From positions 62,001-126,000 of the forward strand of contig NZ_JALIEC010000008.1 of the NCBI RefSeq assembly GCF_022867865.1: a DNA stretch of 64,000 bases. The letters run 5' to 3'. This document shows, piece by piece, positions 47,834 through 55,903 of the stretch. Source of the stretch: Phaeobacter sp. J2-8. Its GTDB lineage: Bacteria > Pseudomonadota > Alphaproteobacteria > Rhodobacterales > Rhodobacteraceae. Every line of letters begins with the position of its first letter. Positions within the stretch are counted from its first letter, which is position 1. The translations under genes and the position numbers were made by a program. Below the pieces are notes generated by a model. It was not told the origin of the DNA. It searched no databases and saw only the letters and a program-made list of their open reading frames with translations.

Positions 47834-47943
47834 TTCGGGGAACCATGGCGGGTGATGCGCGCGGATCGAAAATGCGAAAATTCCGGCGGCGGTTCACTGG
47901 TAATCCTATGGTGAAATGCGCCGCGCTGCGCTAGACTTCGGGG

Positions 47944-48848
47944 ATGAAAGCCAAGACCCCGCAGAATGGCGAAGCCGAATTCACCGGACATCAGGTGCCG
48001 TCCTGGGCGCGCGCCTCGCGTGATAGCGTGCCAGAGGATCTGGCGTTTCTGTCGGGTGCGGCGCTGGCCAGTTTGCATTTGCAATTGGCCAATGCTGCGG
48101 TGCCGCAGGCGCTGTTGCGCGACCGTCTGGCGCTGCGCGCAGCCGAGGCGGGTGTGGCTTTTGCCGGACGCCCGGAAACCGTGGCGGCGCTGCGGGATGC
48201 GCTGCATTTGATGCGTCCCGGCGATTTGCCAGGCCCGGCGGGGGACATCTATTTGCAATGGAAACGGGCAACGGGCGGCCTGCCACGTTACGCCATCTGT
48301 GCCGGGCTTTGCCGCATCATTCCCCCGACCAGATCGGGATCTGGTTGAAATCGGGTCAGGGCGCGCCGATCCCACGGGCCGCCAAGGTGATCGAAACCGT
48401 CATCGCCGAGGCCCCGCGCGCCGAAACCACTGCCTTGATCCTTGGCGATGCGGTGCTGGCAGATGGTTTGGGCTGGGATCACGTGATCCCGCTGCTGGCC
48501 ACGGGGCTGACGCGACGGGCGCTTGGGGCAACCGGGGCAGAGTTGCGCGACGCCTGTCACCGCGCGATCCTGCGATCCGCGCCTGACACATTGGGGCTGG
48601 CCGCTGATCTGGCGCGCCGCGCCGCGCGGCTGCGCGCAGTGACGCCAAAATTGCGGGCAAAACCGGCGGCGGCGGCGGTGGCGCTGTTTCTCACACGTGA
48701 CGCCATTGCGCCTTTGGCGCTGTCGACCCCGCCGGATGGGGTGGGGCTTTCGGATCGTGCGGCGCGGCGGTTCTGTGATCGTTTGGTCGATCTCGGTGTG
48801 GTGCGTGAATTGACCGGCCGCGACAGCTTTCGCCTGTATGGGGTGTGA
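47944..48848 (+). pseudogene. DUF1403 family protein, one frameshift
   Basis: The first frame (47944-48348) begins 'MKAKTPQNGEAEFTGHQVPSWARASRDSV' and the second frame continues 'PDQIGIWLKSGQGAPIPRAAKVIETVI' to 48848. One missing C in the run 48322-48326 would give 'IIPPDQIGIWLK' and a ~301-residue protein. DUF1403 proteins are uncharacterised and mostly helical; this one has an Ala/Leu-rich middle and a winged-helix-like end ('RAARRFCDRLVDLGVVRELTGRDSFRLYG'). It is paired with an ScpB homologue directly downstream. Confidence 0.72.
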
Positions 48849-48850
48849 CG

Positions 48851-49441
48851 ATGGCCAAATCAGCATCAGAGCCCGACCTCGACCGAGAGCTGAATGATCT
48901 GCCGCCGGAGCTGCGCTGGCGGGAATGGATGCGCCGCATCGAGGCGGTTTTGTTTGCCTCTGCCACATCGGTCCCGCGCGAAGATCTGGCGCGGGTGGTT
49001 GGGGCCGGCGCCTCGGTCGATCTGCTGGTTGACGATCTGGCCGCCGATCTGGAAGGGCGGGCCTTCGAGGTGGCCAAGGCTGGCGCCGGTTGGGTTCTGC
49101 GCACCCGGCGCGCCTATGCCGCCACAATCCGGGCGGCGGCGGATGTCGGCGGGCAGTTGCTTGATCTCAATGCCTTTGACATCGCGGTTCTGGCGGCGAT
49201 TGCCTATAATCAGCCGGTGACGCGCGACGGGCTGAAAGACATCTTTGGCAAGGACATCAGCCGCGATCTGATCGGCCGACTTCAGGACCGCAAGCTGATT
49301 GCCATGGGGCCGCGCAGCCCACGACGCGGCGCGCCATATACCTTTGTCACCACGGATCAATTCCTGATTGCCTTTGGGCTGGAAACCCTGCGCGATCTGC
49401 CGGATCGGGAACAATTGCAGGATGCCGGTTTGACCGGATAG
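48851..49441 (+). CDS. ScpB-like SMC complex subunit homologue
   Basis: 196 residues. Two winged-helix segments as in ScpB: 'RRIEAVLFASATSVPREDLARVVGAGASVDLLVDDL' and 'NAFDIAVLAAIAYNQPVTRDGLKDIFGKDISRDLIGRLQDRKLIAMGPRSPRRGAPYTFVTTDQF'. Canonical ScpB links the kleisin ScpA to SMC in chromosome organisation. No scpA or smc is beside it, so this is probably a plasmid-associated paralogue. ATG 48851 is used; GTG 48845 would overlap the DUF1403 stop. Confidence 0.8.
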   Translation: MAKSASEPDLDRELNDLPPELRWREWMRRIEAVLFASATSVPREDLARVVGAGASVDLLVDDLAADLEGRAFEVAKAGAGWVLRTRRAYAATIRAAADVGGQLLDLNAFDIAVLAAIAYNQPVTRDGLKDIFGKDISRDLIGRLQDRKLIAMGPRSPRRGAPYTFVTTDQFLIAFGLETLRDLPDREQLQDAGLTG

Positions 49442-49543
49442 GGCCGGGGGGCCGCCGCCGATAATCCACTCGACACCGCGTGTTCTATCCCTATCCTGTG
49501 CCCAAAGCGCCGGTCATCGGCCCAATGAATAGAAAGGTGTCAG

Positions 49544-50506
49544 ATGCAAAAACGCCCCCTCGGGTCCTCTGGGCTGATGGTGACCCCCCTGTGTTACGGC
49601 ACATCTTCCTTGTCTGACATGCCCGACACCTATGGCTATTCGGTGTCCGAGGATCGCGCGCGCGCCACGCTGGAGGCGATTTTCGCCGGTCCGGTGAATT
49701 TCCTCGACACCTCGCGCAATTACGGCATGGGGCGATCGGAACAGCGCATCGGCGATGCCATCCGCGCGAACGGCGGCCTGCCAGAGGGGTTTGTCCTGTC
49801 GTCGAAATTGGATCGTGACATGGAAACGGGCCGGTTTGATGCCGCCCGCGTGCGCGAAAGCATCGCCGAAAGCATGGAAGCGCTTGGGCTGGATCATATT
49901 CCCTTGCTGCATTTGCACGACCCGGAACATGCCCGTGATCTGAGCGAAATCACCGGCGATGGCGGCGCGCTGGATGAATTGTTCAAGCTGAAGGAAGAAG
50001 GCATTGCCGGGGCGGTGGGGCTGGCGATGGGCCGGTTGGATGTGATGGATCCGATCCTGCGCGCCTATCCGTTTGATGCCTTGATCAGCCACAACCGGTA
50101 TACGCTGCTGAACCGGTCGGCGTCGGACATGTTCGACTATGCCGTGGATCAGGGCATGGCGGTGCTGAATGCCGCGCCTTATGCCGGGGGTGTCTTGGCC
50201 AAGGGCAGCGCGGTGATGCCGCGCGTCACCTATCAGGAGGCTGATGATGCCGCCCTGGCACCGGTGCGCCAGATCGAGGCGCTTTGCGCCGAACATGGTA
50301 TTGCCCCCGGCGCCGCCGCGCTGCAATTTTCTCTGCAAGATCCGCGGATAACCTCGACAATCATCGGCGTGTCAAAGCCAGAGCGGCTTGCACAAACGCT
50401 GGATTGGGCCAATGCCCCGATCCCGGCAGAGGTCGCAACGGCGCTGGCCGCCGTGCCCTATTCTAGCGAAGATCCAGAGGCCAATCGCGTCTACAAACCC
50501 GGCTGA
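49544..50506 (+). CDS. Aldo/keto reductase
   Basis: 320 residues, TIM-barrel AKR fold. The N-terminus 'LGSSGLMVTPLCYGTSSL' and the active-site segments 'FLDTSRNYGMGRSEQRIG', 'VLSSKLDRD' and 'LLHLHDPEH' supply the Asp/Tyr/Lys/His tetrad. It ends with 'STIIGVSKPERLAQTLDWA'. The group includes D-threo-aldose/L-fucose and pyridoxal dehydrogenases; the substrate here is not settled. It stands alone with its own promoter region and a convergent MarR gene 9 bp after its stop. Confidence 0.85.
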   Translation: MQKRPLGSSGLMVTPLCYGTSSLSDMPDTYGYSVSEDRARATLEAIFAGPVNFLDTSRNYGMGRSEQRIGDAIRANGGLPEGFVLSSKLDRDMETGRFDAARVRESIAESMEALGLDHIPLLHLHDPEHARDLSEITGDGGALDELFKLKEEGIAGAVGLAMGRLDVMDPILRAYPFDALISHNRYTLLNRSASDMFDYAVDQGMAVLNAAPYAGGVLAKGSAVMPRVTYQEADDAALAPVRQIEALCAEHGIAPGAAALQFSLQDPRITSTIIGVSKPERLAQTLDWANAPIPAEVATALAAVPYSSEDPEANRVYKPG

Positions 50507-50515
50507 TCCTCGGCG

Positions 50516-50956
50516 TCAGAAATCTTCGGCCAGTAACTTGTCAATTGCGGTGTTCAACCCGGTCAGATCCTCCGCCAGGAGGGTCTCCAGCCGTGTCTGA
50601 TATTCGCTGGCGATCCGCTTCAATTCAATCATCAGATCCCGTCCGGCATCGGTCAGCATCAGCACCACCAACCGGCGATCGTCGGTGTTTGTTTCCTTGG
50701 TGACAAGCCCGCGCGCCTCAAGCTTGCTTGCGGCGCGACTGGCTTTGGATTTCTCCAGATGCACTTCACGTTCAATGTCGCGCACCGACACGGCGCCGCG
50801 ATCGGCCACATTGACCAACACCCGCCATTCGGCAATCGAAATGTCGTAATCGGCGCGATATCGCCGCGACATGCCAAGGCTCAGATGCTCTGCCACCACC
50901 GCCAGACGATAGGGCAGAAACTCTGCCAATTGAAAATCCAAACTGCTGTTGTCCAT
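50516..50956 (-). CDS. MarR family regulator
   Basis: 146 residues. Winged helix 'ISIAEWRVLVNVADRGAVSVRDIEREVHLEKSKASRAASKLEARGLVTKETNTDDRRLVVLMLT' is complete. Helical ends form the dimer interface. A perfect short palindrome lies 24 bp upstream of the start, suggesting autoregulation. The convergent aldo/keto reductase is a possible but unproven target. Confidence 0.85.
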   Translation of the reverse strand: MDNSSLDFQLAEFLPYRLAVVAEHLSLGMSRRYRADYDISIAEWRVLVNVADRGAVSVRDIEREVHLEKSKASRAASKLEARGLVTKETNTDDRRLVVLMLTDAGRDLMIELKRIASEYQTRLETLLAEDLTGLNTAIDKLLAEDF

Positions 50957-50979
50957 GTCGCGACTTTAGGAGAATTCAT

Positions 50980-50994
50980 TTCATTTGCAATGAA
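50980..50994. promoter_or_regulatory. Palindrome upstream of the MarR gene
   Basis: TTCATT-TGC-AATGAA, perfect 6-bp arms, 24 bp upstream of the MarR ATG; a likely autoregulatory operator. Confidence 0.45.
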
Positions 50995-51118
50995 TAATGA
51001 CCGCAAAAGACGATTTCATGGCCCAATACCGGATGCATTTGCGCGTCCCCAGTCCCCCAAACACAGGACACCACCCTCATATGACACCGTTAGGCGTGCC
51101 AACGCGGGGCTTCTTCTG

Positions 51119-51170
51119 TTTAAAAATATCCCGGGGGGGCCAAAGGCCGGGGGCAGAGCCCCCTCTGACC
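51119..51170. repeat. GC-rich intergenic element with hairpin
   Basis: A short A-rich stretch runs into CCCGGGGGGG and then GGGGGC-AGA-GCCCCC (51149-51163), a 6-bp stem with a 3-nt loop. The surrounding 50957-51212 gap has no gene. It resembles the dispersed REP-like hairpins seen between genes in Rhodobacteraceae; only one copy is in this window. Confidence 0.4.
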
Positions 51171-51212
51171 CCTCAACGCACCCTATCGCGCGCGTCCGTC
51201 AAGGGGCGGGCG

Positions 51213-51634
51213 CTATTCCGGGTTATGGTCGGTCAGACATTCGGAATGGTCGCGCAGGACTTCCAGCACCCGACAATCCGCGACCGATCCGCCCTCGCAT
51301 TGCCGCACCATGCGGTCCAATTCAACTTTCAGCGCCTCCAACCGGGCAATCCGGCGCTCCACCTCACGCAGATGCCGTTGGGCAATGCTGTCCACCGCAG
51401 CGCAATCCTGATGCGGGCGATCCGTCAGATCCAGCAGCCCACGGATCATGTCCAGTGGAAACCCCAGCTGGCGGCCATGGCGAATAAAGGCCAGCCGGTC
51501 CAGCGTCGCGGTGTCATAGCGCCGTTGCCCGCGGCGCTGCGCGCGGGTTCTGGCAACAGGCCGATTTCCTCGTAATACCGGATGGTCTGCACCTTGGTGC
51601 CGGTGCGTTTTGCCAATGTGCCGATTGCCAGCAT
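51213..51634 (-). pseudogene. MerR family regulator, one frameshift
   Basis: The first frame encodes 'MLAIGTLAKRTGTKVQTIRYYEEIGLLPEPARSAAG', the MerR helix-turn-helix. A missing base at 51527 (GGGC-AACGG on the coding strand) shifts the rest, which reads 'QRRYDTATLDRLAFIRHGRQLGFPLDMIRGLLDL'. The repaired protein is ~140 residues. The C-terminus has cysteines in 'RPHQDCAAVD' and 'MVRQCEGGSVADCRVLEVL', like metal- or thiol-sensing MerR proteins. It lies 97 bp downstream of acuI in the same direction. Confidence 0.8.
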
Positions 51635-51731
51635 GGTGCCGCCTTTCCCATCTGCCGCCGGATCCACGGCACTGGCACCAACTCTGTCGCGATCCATCCA
51701 CAGTTTCAAGGGCCGGACCAACAGCGAAGGA

Positions 51732-52718
51732 TCAGGCGTTGACGTCGACGACCACCCGGCCCTTGACCTGCCCCTTCAGAATATCCCGCCCCAATTGCGG
51801 CAACTCGGCCAGCGTTGCCGGTTGCACCATGGCGTCCAGCTTGGCCATCGGCAGATCGCGGGCAATCCGCGCCCAGGCCCGTTGCCGGTTTTCAAAGGGC
51901 TGCATCACGCTATCAATCCCAAGAAGGTTCACCCCCCGCAGGATAAACGGCGTGATCAATGCACCATCAATCGCTGCCCCACCGGCCAGGCCAATCGCCG
52001 CAACCGACGATCCGTATTGCATTTGTTTCAGCACCCGGCCCAGCATGACACCGGCCACCGCATCCACACAGCCGCCCCAGACCTCGGCCTCCAGCGGTTT
52101 GCGGCTGGTTTCGGCGTATTCGTCGCGCGCCACAATCTGGCTGGCGCCCAGCGATTTCAGGTAATCTTCCTGCTCCGGTCGGCCGGTCACGGCGGCCACC
52201 TGATGCCCAAGATTTGCAAGGATCGCGGTCGCAACCGACCCCACACCGCCCGCCGCACCGGTGACCAGAACCGGCCCATCGGTGATGCCCTGATCTTCCA
52301 GCGCCATCACCGCCAGCATTGCGGTCAACCCGGCGGTCCCAACCGCCATCGCCTGATGCGTGGTCAGACCTTCGGGCAGGGGCACCAGCATATCGGCTTT
52401 GACCCGCGCTTTCTGGGCGTAGCCGCCCCAGCGGTTTTCACCGACGCGCCAGCCGGTCAGCACAACCTTGTCACCGGGTTTGTAGCGGGCATCGTCCGAG
52501 GTTTCGACCGTGCCGGCAAAATCAATGCCGGGCACATGGGGATAATTGCGCACCAGACCGCCACCGGGGCCGATGCACAGCCCGTCTTTGTAATTCACCG
52601 TGGAATACTCCACCGCAACCGTCACATCCCCCTCTGGCAATTGATCTTCGCTGACCTCGGCGACCTGCGCCGATGTTTTGCCGTCGGCGTCTTTTTCAAC
52701 CAGCAATGCCTTGAACAT
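51732..52718 (-). CDS. acuI: Acrylyl-CoA reductase (NADPH), MDR family
   Basis: 328 residues. Quinone-oxidoreductase-like medium-chain reductase: 'YSTVNYKDGLCIGPGGGLVRNYPHVPGIDFAGTV' and the NADPH loop 'VTGAAGGVGSVATAILANLG' match AcuI, which reduces toxic acryloyl-CoA to propionyl-CoA. In roseobacters it often accompanies dimethylsulfoniopropionate genes, but none are here, so the role may be general detoxification. AAGGAG is a clear ribosome site before ATG 52718. It shares a control region with the divergent FadR-type gene. Confidence 0.88.
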   Translation of the reverse strand: MFKALLVEKDADGKTSAQVAEVSEDQLPEGDVTVAVEYSTVNYKDGLCIGPGGGLVRNYPHVPGIDFAGTVETSDDARYKPGDKVVLTGWRVGENRWGGYAQKARVKADMLVPLPEGLTTHQAMAVGTAGLTAMLAVMALEDQGITDGPVLVTGAAGGVGSVATAILANLGHQVAAVTGRPEQEDYLKSLGASQIVARDEYAETSRKPLEAEVWGGCVDAVAGVMLGRVLKQMQYGSSVAAIGLAGGAAIDGALITPFILRGVNLLGIDSVMQPFENRQRAWARIARDLPMAKLDAMVQPATLAELPQLGRDILKGQVKGRVVVDVNA

Positions 52719-52774
52719 GGGGGGCTCCTTTTCTCGATGACCTGCGTTGCCTTGATCTGCGATTCCATTTATAA

Positions 52775-52800
52775 TTGCCTTACAATTAAATGTAAGACAA
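52775..52800. promoter_or_regulatory. 26-bp palindrome touching the FadR-type gene start
   Basis: TTGcCTTACA-ATTAAA-TGTAAGaCAA is symmetric except for one base pair and the 6-bp centre. It ends at the base before the ATG of the GntR gene and lies 57 bp upstream of acuI. Binding there would block the regulator's own translation start region. Confidence 0.6.
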
Positions 52801-53571
52801 ATGAAAAAACCAAAACCACAGAAAAAAGCCGATCTTCCGGCCCAGATCGCCAAGTCATTGCGGGATGCCATCCTGTCCGGGGAATTGACGGTGGATGACC
52901 GTTTGCCCTCAGAGGCGGATCTGTCCGACACGTTTGACGTGTCGCGCCCCACGGTGCGCGAGGCGTTGAAACGTCTGGCTGCGCAATCGCTGATCCGAAC
53001 CGAACGGGGCGCATTTGGCGGCGCGTTTGTGCGGCGGCTTTCCTATGAAGAGGCGCAGGTGCAACATGCCTCAAACGCGACTTTGTTGTTGTCTATCAAC
53101 GGGATAAACTTCTCGGTCGCCTGTGAGGCGCGATATGCGCTGGAAAAATCGGTCACCGCGCTGGCCTGTGCGCGGCGCAGCGATGCCGATTTGGCGGCAA
53201 TGCGGGCGGAAATCGCCCGTCAGGGCAGCGAGGGACTGAGTGACGAAGATTTCTGTGCGTCGGATGTGGCCTTGCACCGGGCCTTGGTCGATGCGGCGGG
53301 CAATCCGATCCTGTCCTATCAACTGGCCGGCGCGGTCGAGGCGATGCAGCCGCTGATGAACATGATCACCTTTTCCGCCCGGTCGCGCGAACAGATCGTG
53401 GCGCTGCATACCGCGCTGGCAGACGCCATTGCGGCGCGCGATGTCAGCGCCGCGGATGATGCATTGATGACCCTGGAGCGGTATACGCTTGAGCTGGGCG
53501 AGGGTGTGATTGCCGGGTTTCAGCGCAACAGAACCGCCAGCCAAGGCGGGTCCGGTTCAAGGTCATCATAA
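52801..53571 (+). CDS. FadR/FCD-type GntR regulator
   Basis: 256 residues. Winged helix 'AQIAKSLRDAILSGELTVDDRLPSEADLSDTFDVSRPTVREALKRLAAQSLIRTERGAFGGAFV' then an FCD effector domain with 'DFCASDVALHRALVDAAGNPILSYQLAGAVEAM'. Carries its own palindrome immediately upstream. It may control acuI, itself, or the pectin genes with which it converges. The last 52 bp overlap the pectinesterase gene on the other strand. The start has no ribosome site because the operator occupies that place. Confidence 0.86.
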   Translation: MKKPKPQKKADLPAQIAKSLRDAILSGELTVDDRLPSEADLSDTFDVSRPTVREALKRLAAQSLIRTERGAFGGAFVRRLSYEEAQVQHASNATLLLSINGINFSVACEARYALEKSVTALACARRSDADLAAMRAEIARQGSEGLSDEDFCASDVALHRALVDAAGNPILSYQLAGAVEAMQPLMNMITFSARSREQIVALHTALADAIAARDVSAADDALMTLERYTLELGEGVIAGFQRNRTASQGGSGSRSS

Positions 53572-54803
53572 CCTGCGCCGTTGTCGGCCAACCAATCCCC
53601 CAGATACCTCAGGAACTCCGCCGCGTTTGCCTGTACCGGGCGATAGCGCGGAGACCATGCGGGGCCGCCCCAGTCATCCCAGGGGGCCGCGCGGTTGATA
53701 TGGTCCCCGAGGTCGGAATTGACCAAAATACACTTTCCAACCGCTTCAAGCGTTGTCCGGCTGATCTGGCCCCGGGTTCCGTCGAGATGGTTGCGGTCCG
53801 TCAACCTGGTGCAATAGCCGGGCAGGGTGGGCCGACCATAAGGTGAGGCGCGCACGCCTTCGAACCATTGCCGGGCAAGAAAGCTGCGCCCCTTCTGTCC
53901 GGTCTCGGCCCCGTCATGGGTGAAGCGACAGCCATCAAACACGAACCCATAGGGCCGGTGCAGCGCCGTAGAGGGCGCGACCGCCCAGCTTTGCGCGCCC
54001 CGCACGCCACGGGTCCGCAGGGTGCAATTCTGAAAATATCCGGTTGCGCCGCCAAAGATGAAATCCACATCGCCGGAAATGGTGCAATCCCGCAGCAATG
54101 TGCGGGACGGGCCAAGCCCGGCCTGAAGATACAGGGTGTCCTGAAAGCTTTCGAGGGTCAGATCACACAGGCTGACCCGGTCGGCCCCGGCGACATGCAA
54201 CGCCACGGCCTGATGCTGGCCTTGTGAAAATCGGCCTTCGGCATCGGGCACCGCACCCTTCGGGGCGGCAGCCACCCGATCACAGGCATAGAGGTTTCGG
54301 ATGGTCATCCCGGAAACAGAGGTATCGTCGCGTGCAATCCGCAACACCGATGTATTCCCGGTGGTCAGCACCTCTCGCGCGGCGAGGGTGGCAAAATGGT
54401 TTTGGGTATCGGGATGGGCGGTGCCAAAATCGGCGCCAAAGCGGTCTGCAAATTCGCGGCCCGGCATTTGGGCATCAATCCGCGCCGCGAGCAGGGTCTT
54501 GTCGGCCCCCGCCCCGACAAGGCTCAGCGGCGGGGCGCTGGCGGGTACGATGGCCGGACCCTCATAAAACCCCGGCGCGATATGGATGACCCGCCGGGTT
54601 TTGGCGCCGCTGACAGTATCCTCGATTGCGCTGTCGTAAATCGCCCGGTCAATCGCGGCCTGAAGCGTCGGCAAAGCCCCCGCCGTGCCGCGACAGACCA
54701 GATAGTCCGGCTTGGCGTTGGCAATCGGTCCCGGCAACCACGCCACACCGTCGGTGCCATCCAGCACGTTGGGGCGTGAAAATTGCCGGGCTGTCTGGCT
54801 CAT
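53520..54803 (-). CDS. Pectin methylesterase family protein (CE8), no signal peptide
   Basis: 427 residues. Right-handed beta-helix esterase: 'LTLESFQDTLYLQAGLGPSRTLLRDCTISGDVDFIFGGATGYFQNCTL' contains the catalytic Asp pair (QDT and DFIFG). It removes methyl groups from galacturonate units. The N-terminus 'MSQTARQFSRPNVLDGTDG' has no signal peptide, so it probably acts in the cytoplasm on imported oligomers. The start overlaps the GH105 stop (ATGA). Last gene of the operon. Confidence 0.85.
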   Translation of the reverse strand: MSQTARQFSRPNVLDGTDGVAWLPGPIANAKPDYLVCRGTAGALPTLQAAIDRAIYDSAIEDTVSGAKTRRVIHIAPGFYEGPAIVPASAPPLSLVGAGADKTLLAARIDAQMPGREFADRFGADFGTAHPDTQNHFATLAAREVLTTGNTSVLRIARDDTSVSGMTIRNLYACDRVAAAPKGAVPDAEGRFSQGQHQAVALHVAGADRVSLCDLTLESFQDTLYLQAGLGPSRTLLRDCTISGDVDFIFGGATGYFQNCTLRTRGVRGAQSWAVAPSTALHRPYGFVFDGCRFTHDGAETGQKGRSFLARQWFEGVRASPYGRPTLPGYCTRLTDRNHLDGTRGQISRTTLEAVGKCILVNSDLGDHINRAAPWDDWGGPAWSPRYRPVQANAAEFLRYLGDWLADNGAGYDDLEPDPPWLAVLLR

Positions 54804-55903
54804 TGCCCGGCCAGCGCCAGCGCCTTGCGGTCGGATTGCGCAAGATCGGTCGCAATGGCCATCATCAAGGGGCCCACGCCCTTGGCATCATCGCTTTTCA
54901 GCGGCTCCGTCAGGTAATATTCCGCACTGCCGTCGCGATAACGACCCTCAAACGGGCCAAGTCCGGCAACATGCACAATCCCGGTCATTTCATGGCCGGT
55001 GCCATCGGTGCGCGGATTGAGCGCGAAATCGGTCAATGTGCGGCAGATGTGATCTGTCGACCCGGACCAGAGCCCCAGATCCCGCGCCTTCAACAGGGCA
55101 TAGCTGAACATCGCCGAGGCTGAGGTTTCGGTATAATTGCCCTTCAGGTCGGGTTGTTCAATCACTTGCAACCACAGGCCATTCGGCTGACGCAGATCGG
55201 CGATATCGGTCAAAAGCGTTTCGGTGCGCGCTTTGAGCGGGGCAAAACCTGCCGGTCCGACCAGATCCGCGATATCCACGAGGGCCATCGCCAGCCACCC
55301 CAATGCCCGCGCCCAGTGGGCGGTGGGGGATTGACCGCTGTCGGGGTCGGCCCATGGCTGTTTGCGCGCTTCGTCCATCGCATGGGCATAAAGCCCGGTT
55401 GCGGGGGCAAATGTCAGCTCCATCGCGCGCCCGACCTGGGTCAGGGAATCGGCAATCAGCGCCTCATCCCCGCGGCGCAGACCATAGCCGATCTGGAACG
55501 GCGGCCCCATGTAAAGACCATCCAGCCAGACCTGCCAGGGATAGCGCAGTTTGTGCCAATAGATGCCGGATCTTGTGCGCGGATGGGTGGCGAGTTGATC
55601 CATCAACACCGCCGCATAGTCGAGATATCGCGCCTCGCCTGTCAGTTCATGCAGGTACAGCAGCGTGCTGCCGGTTTTGATATTGTCGATATTATAGTCG
55701 CTGGCGGCATAACCCGCGAGCGTTGGACCATCGCGCAATTGTGGCGAAATCAGCCGAAGGATATGCGCGAACCAGCGATCTTCGCCGGTCGCACGGTGCA
55801 ACAGTTCCAACCCGCGATAGATCAACCCGTCTTCGTAACACCAGGCGCCTGTCTTGTACGGCTGATAGGTTTCGGCATAGCGGTCGAAATAATCCATCAG
55901 CAT
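54800..55903 (-). CDS. Glycoside hydrolase family 105 (unsaturated galacturonyl/rhamnogalacturonyl hydrolase)
   Basis: 367 residues. Alpha/alpha-barrel with 'YDGLIYRGLELLHRATG'-like start, 'YPWQVWLDGLYMGPPFQIGYG' (family active-site Asp region), 'AHWARALGWLAMALVDI' and 'ETSASAMFSYALLKA'. It releases the unsaturated uronate made by pectate lyases, implying a lyase elsewhere in the genome. No signal peptide is visible. ATG 55903 is fixed by AAGGAG 8 bases upstream; it overlaps the GH28 stop by 7 bp. Confidence 0.86.
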   Translation of the reverse strand: MLMDYFDRYAETYQPYKTGAWCYEDGLIYRGLELLHRATGEDRWFAHILRLISPQLRDGPTLAGYAASDYNIDNIKTGSTLLYLHELTGEARYLDYAAVLMDQLATHPRTRSGIYWHKLRYPWQVWLDGLYMGPPFQIGYGLRRGDEALIADSLTQVGRAMELTFAPATGLYAHAMDEARKQPWADPDSGQSPTAHWARALGWLAMALVDIADLVGPAGFAPLKARTETLLTDIADLRQPNGLWLQVIEQPDLKGNYTETSASAMFSYALLKARDLGLWSGSTDHICRTLTDFALNPRTDGTGHEMTGIVHVAGLGPFEGRYRDGSAEYYLTEPLKSDDAKGVGPLMMAIATDLAQSDRKALALAGQ

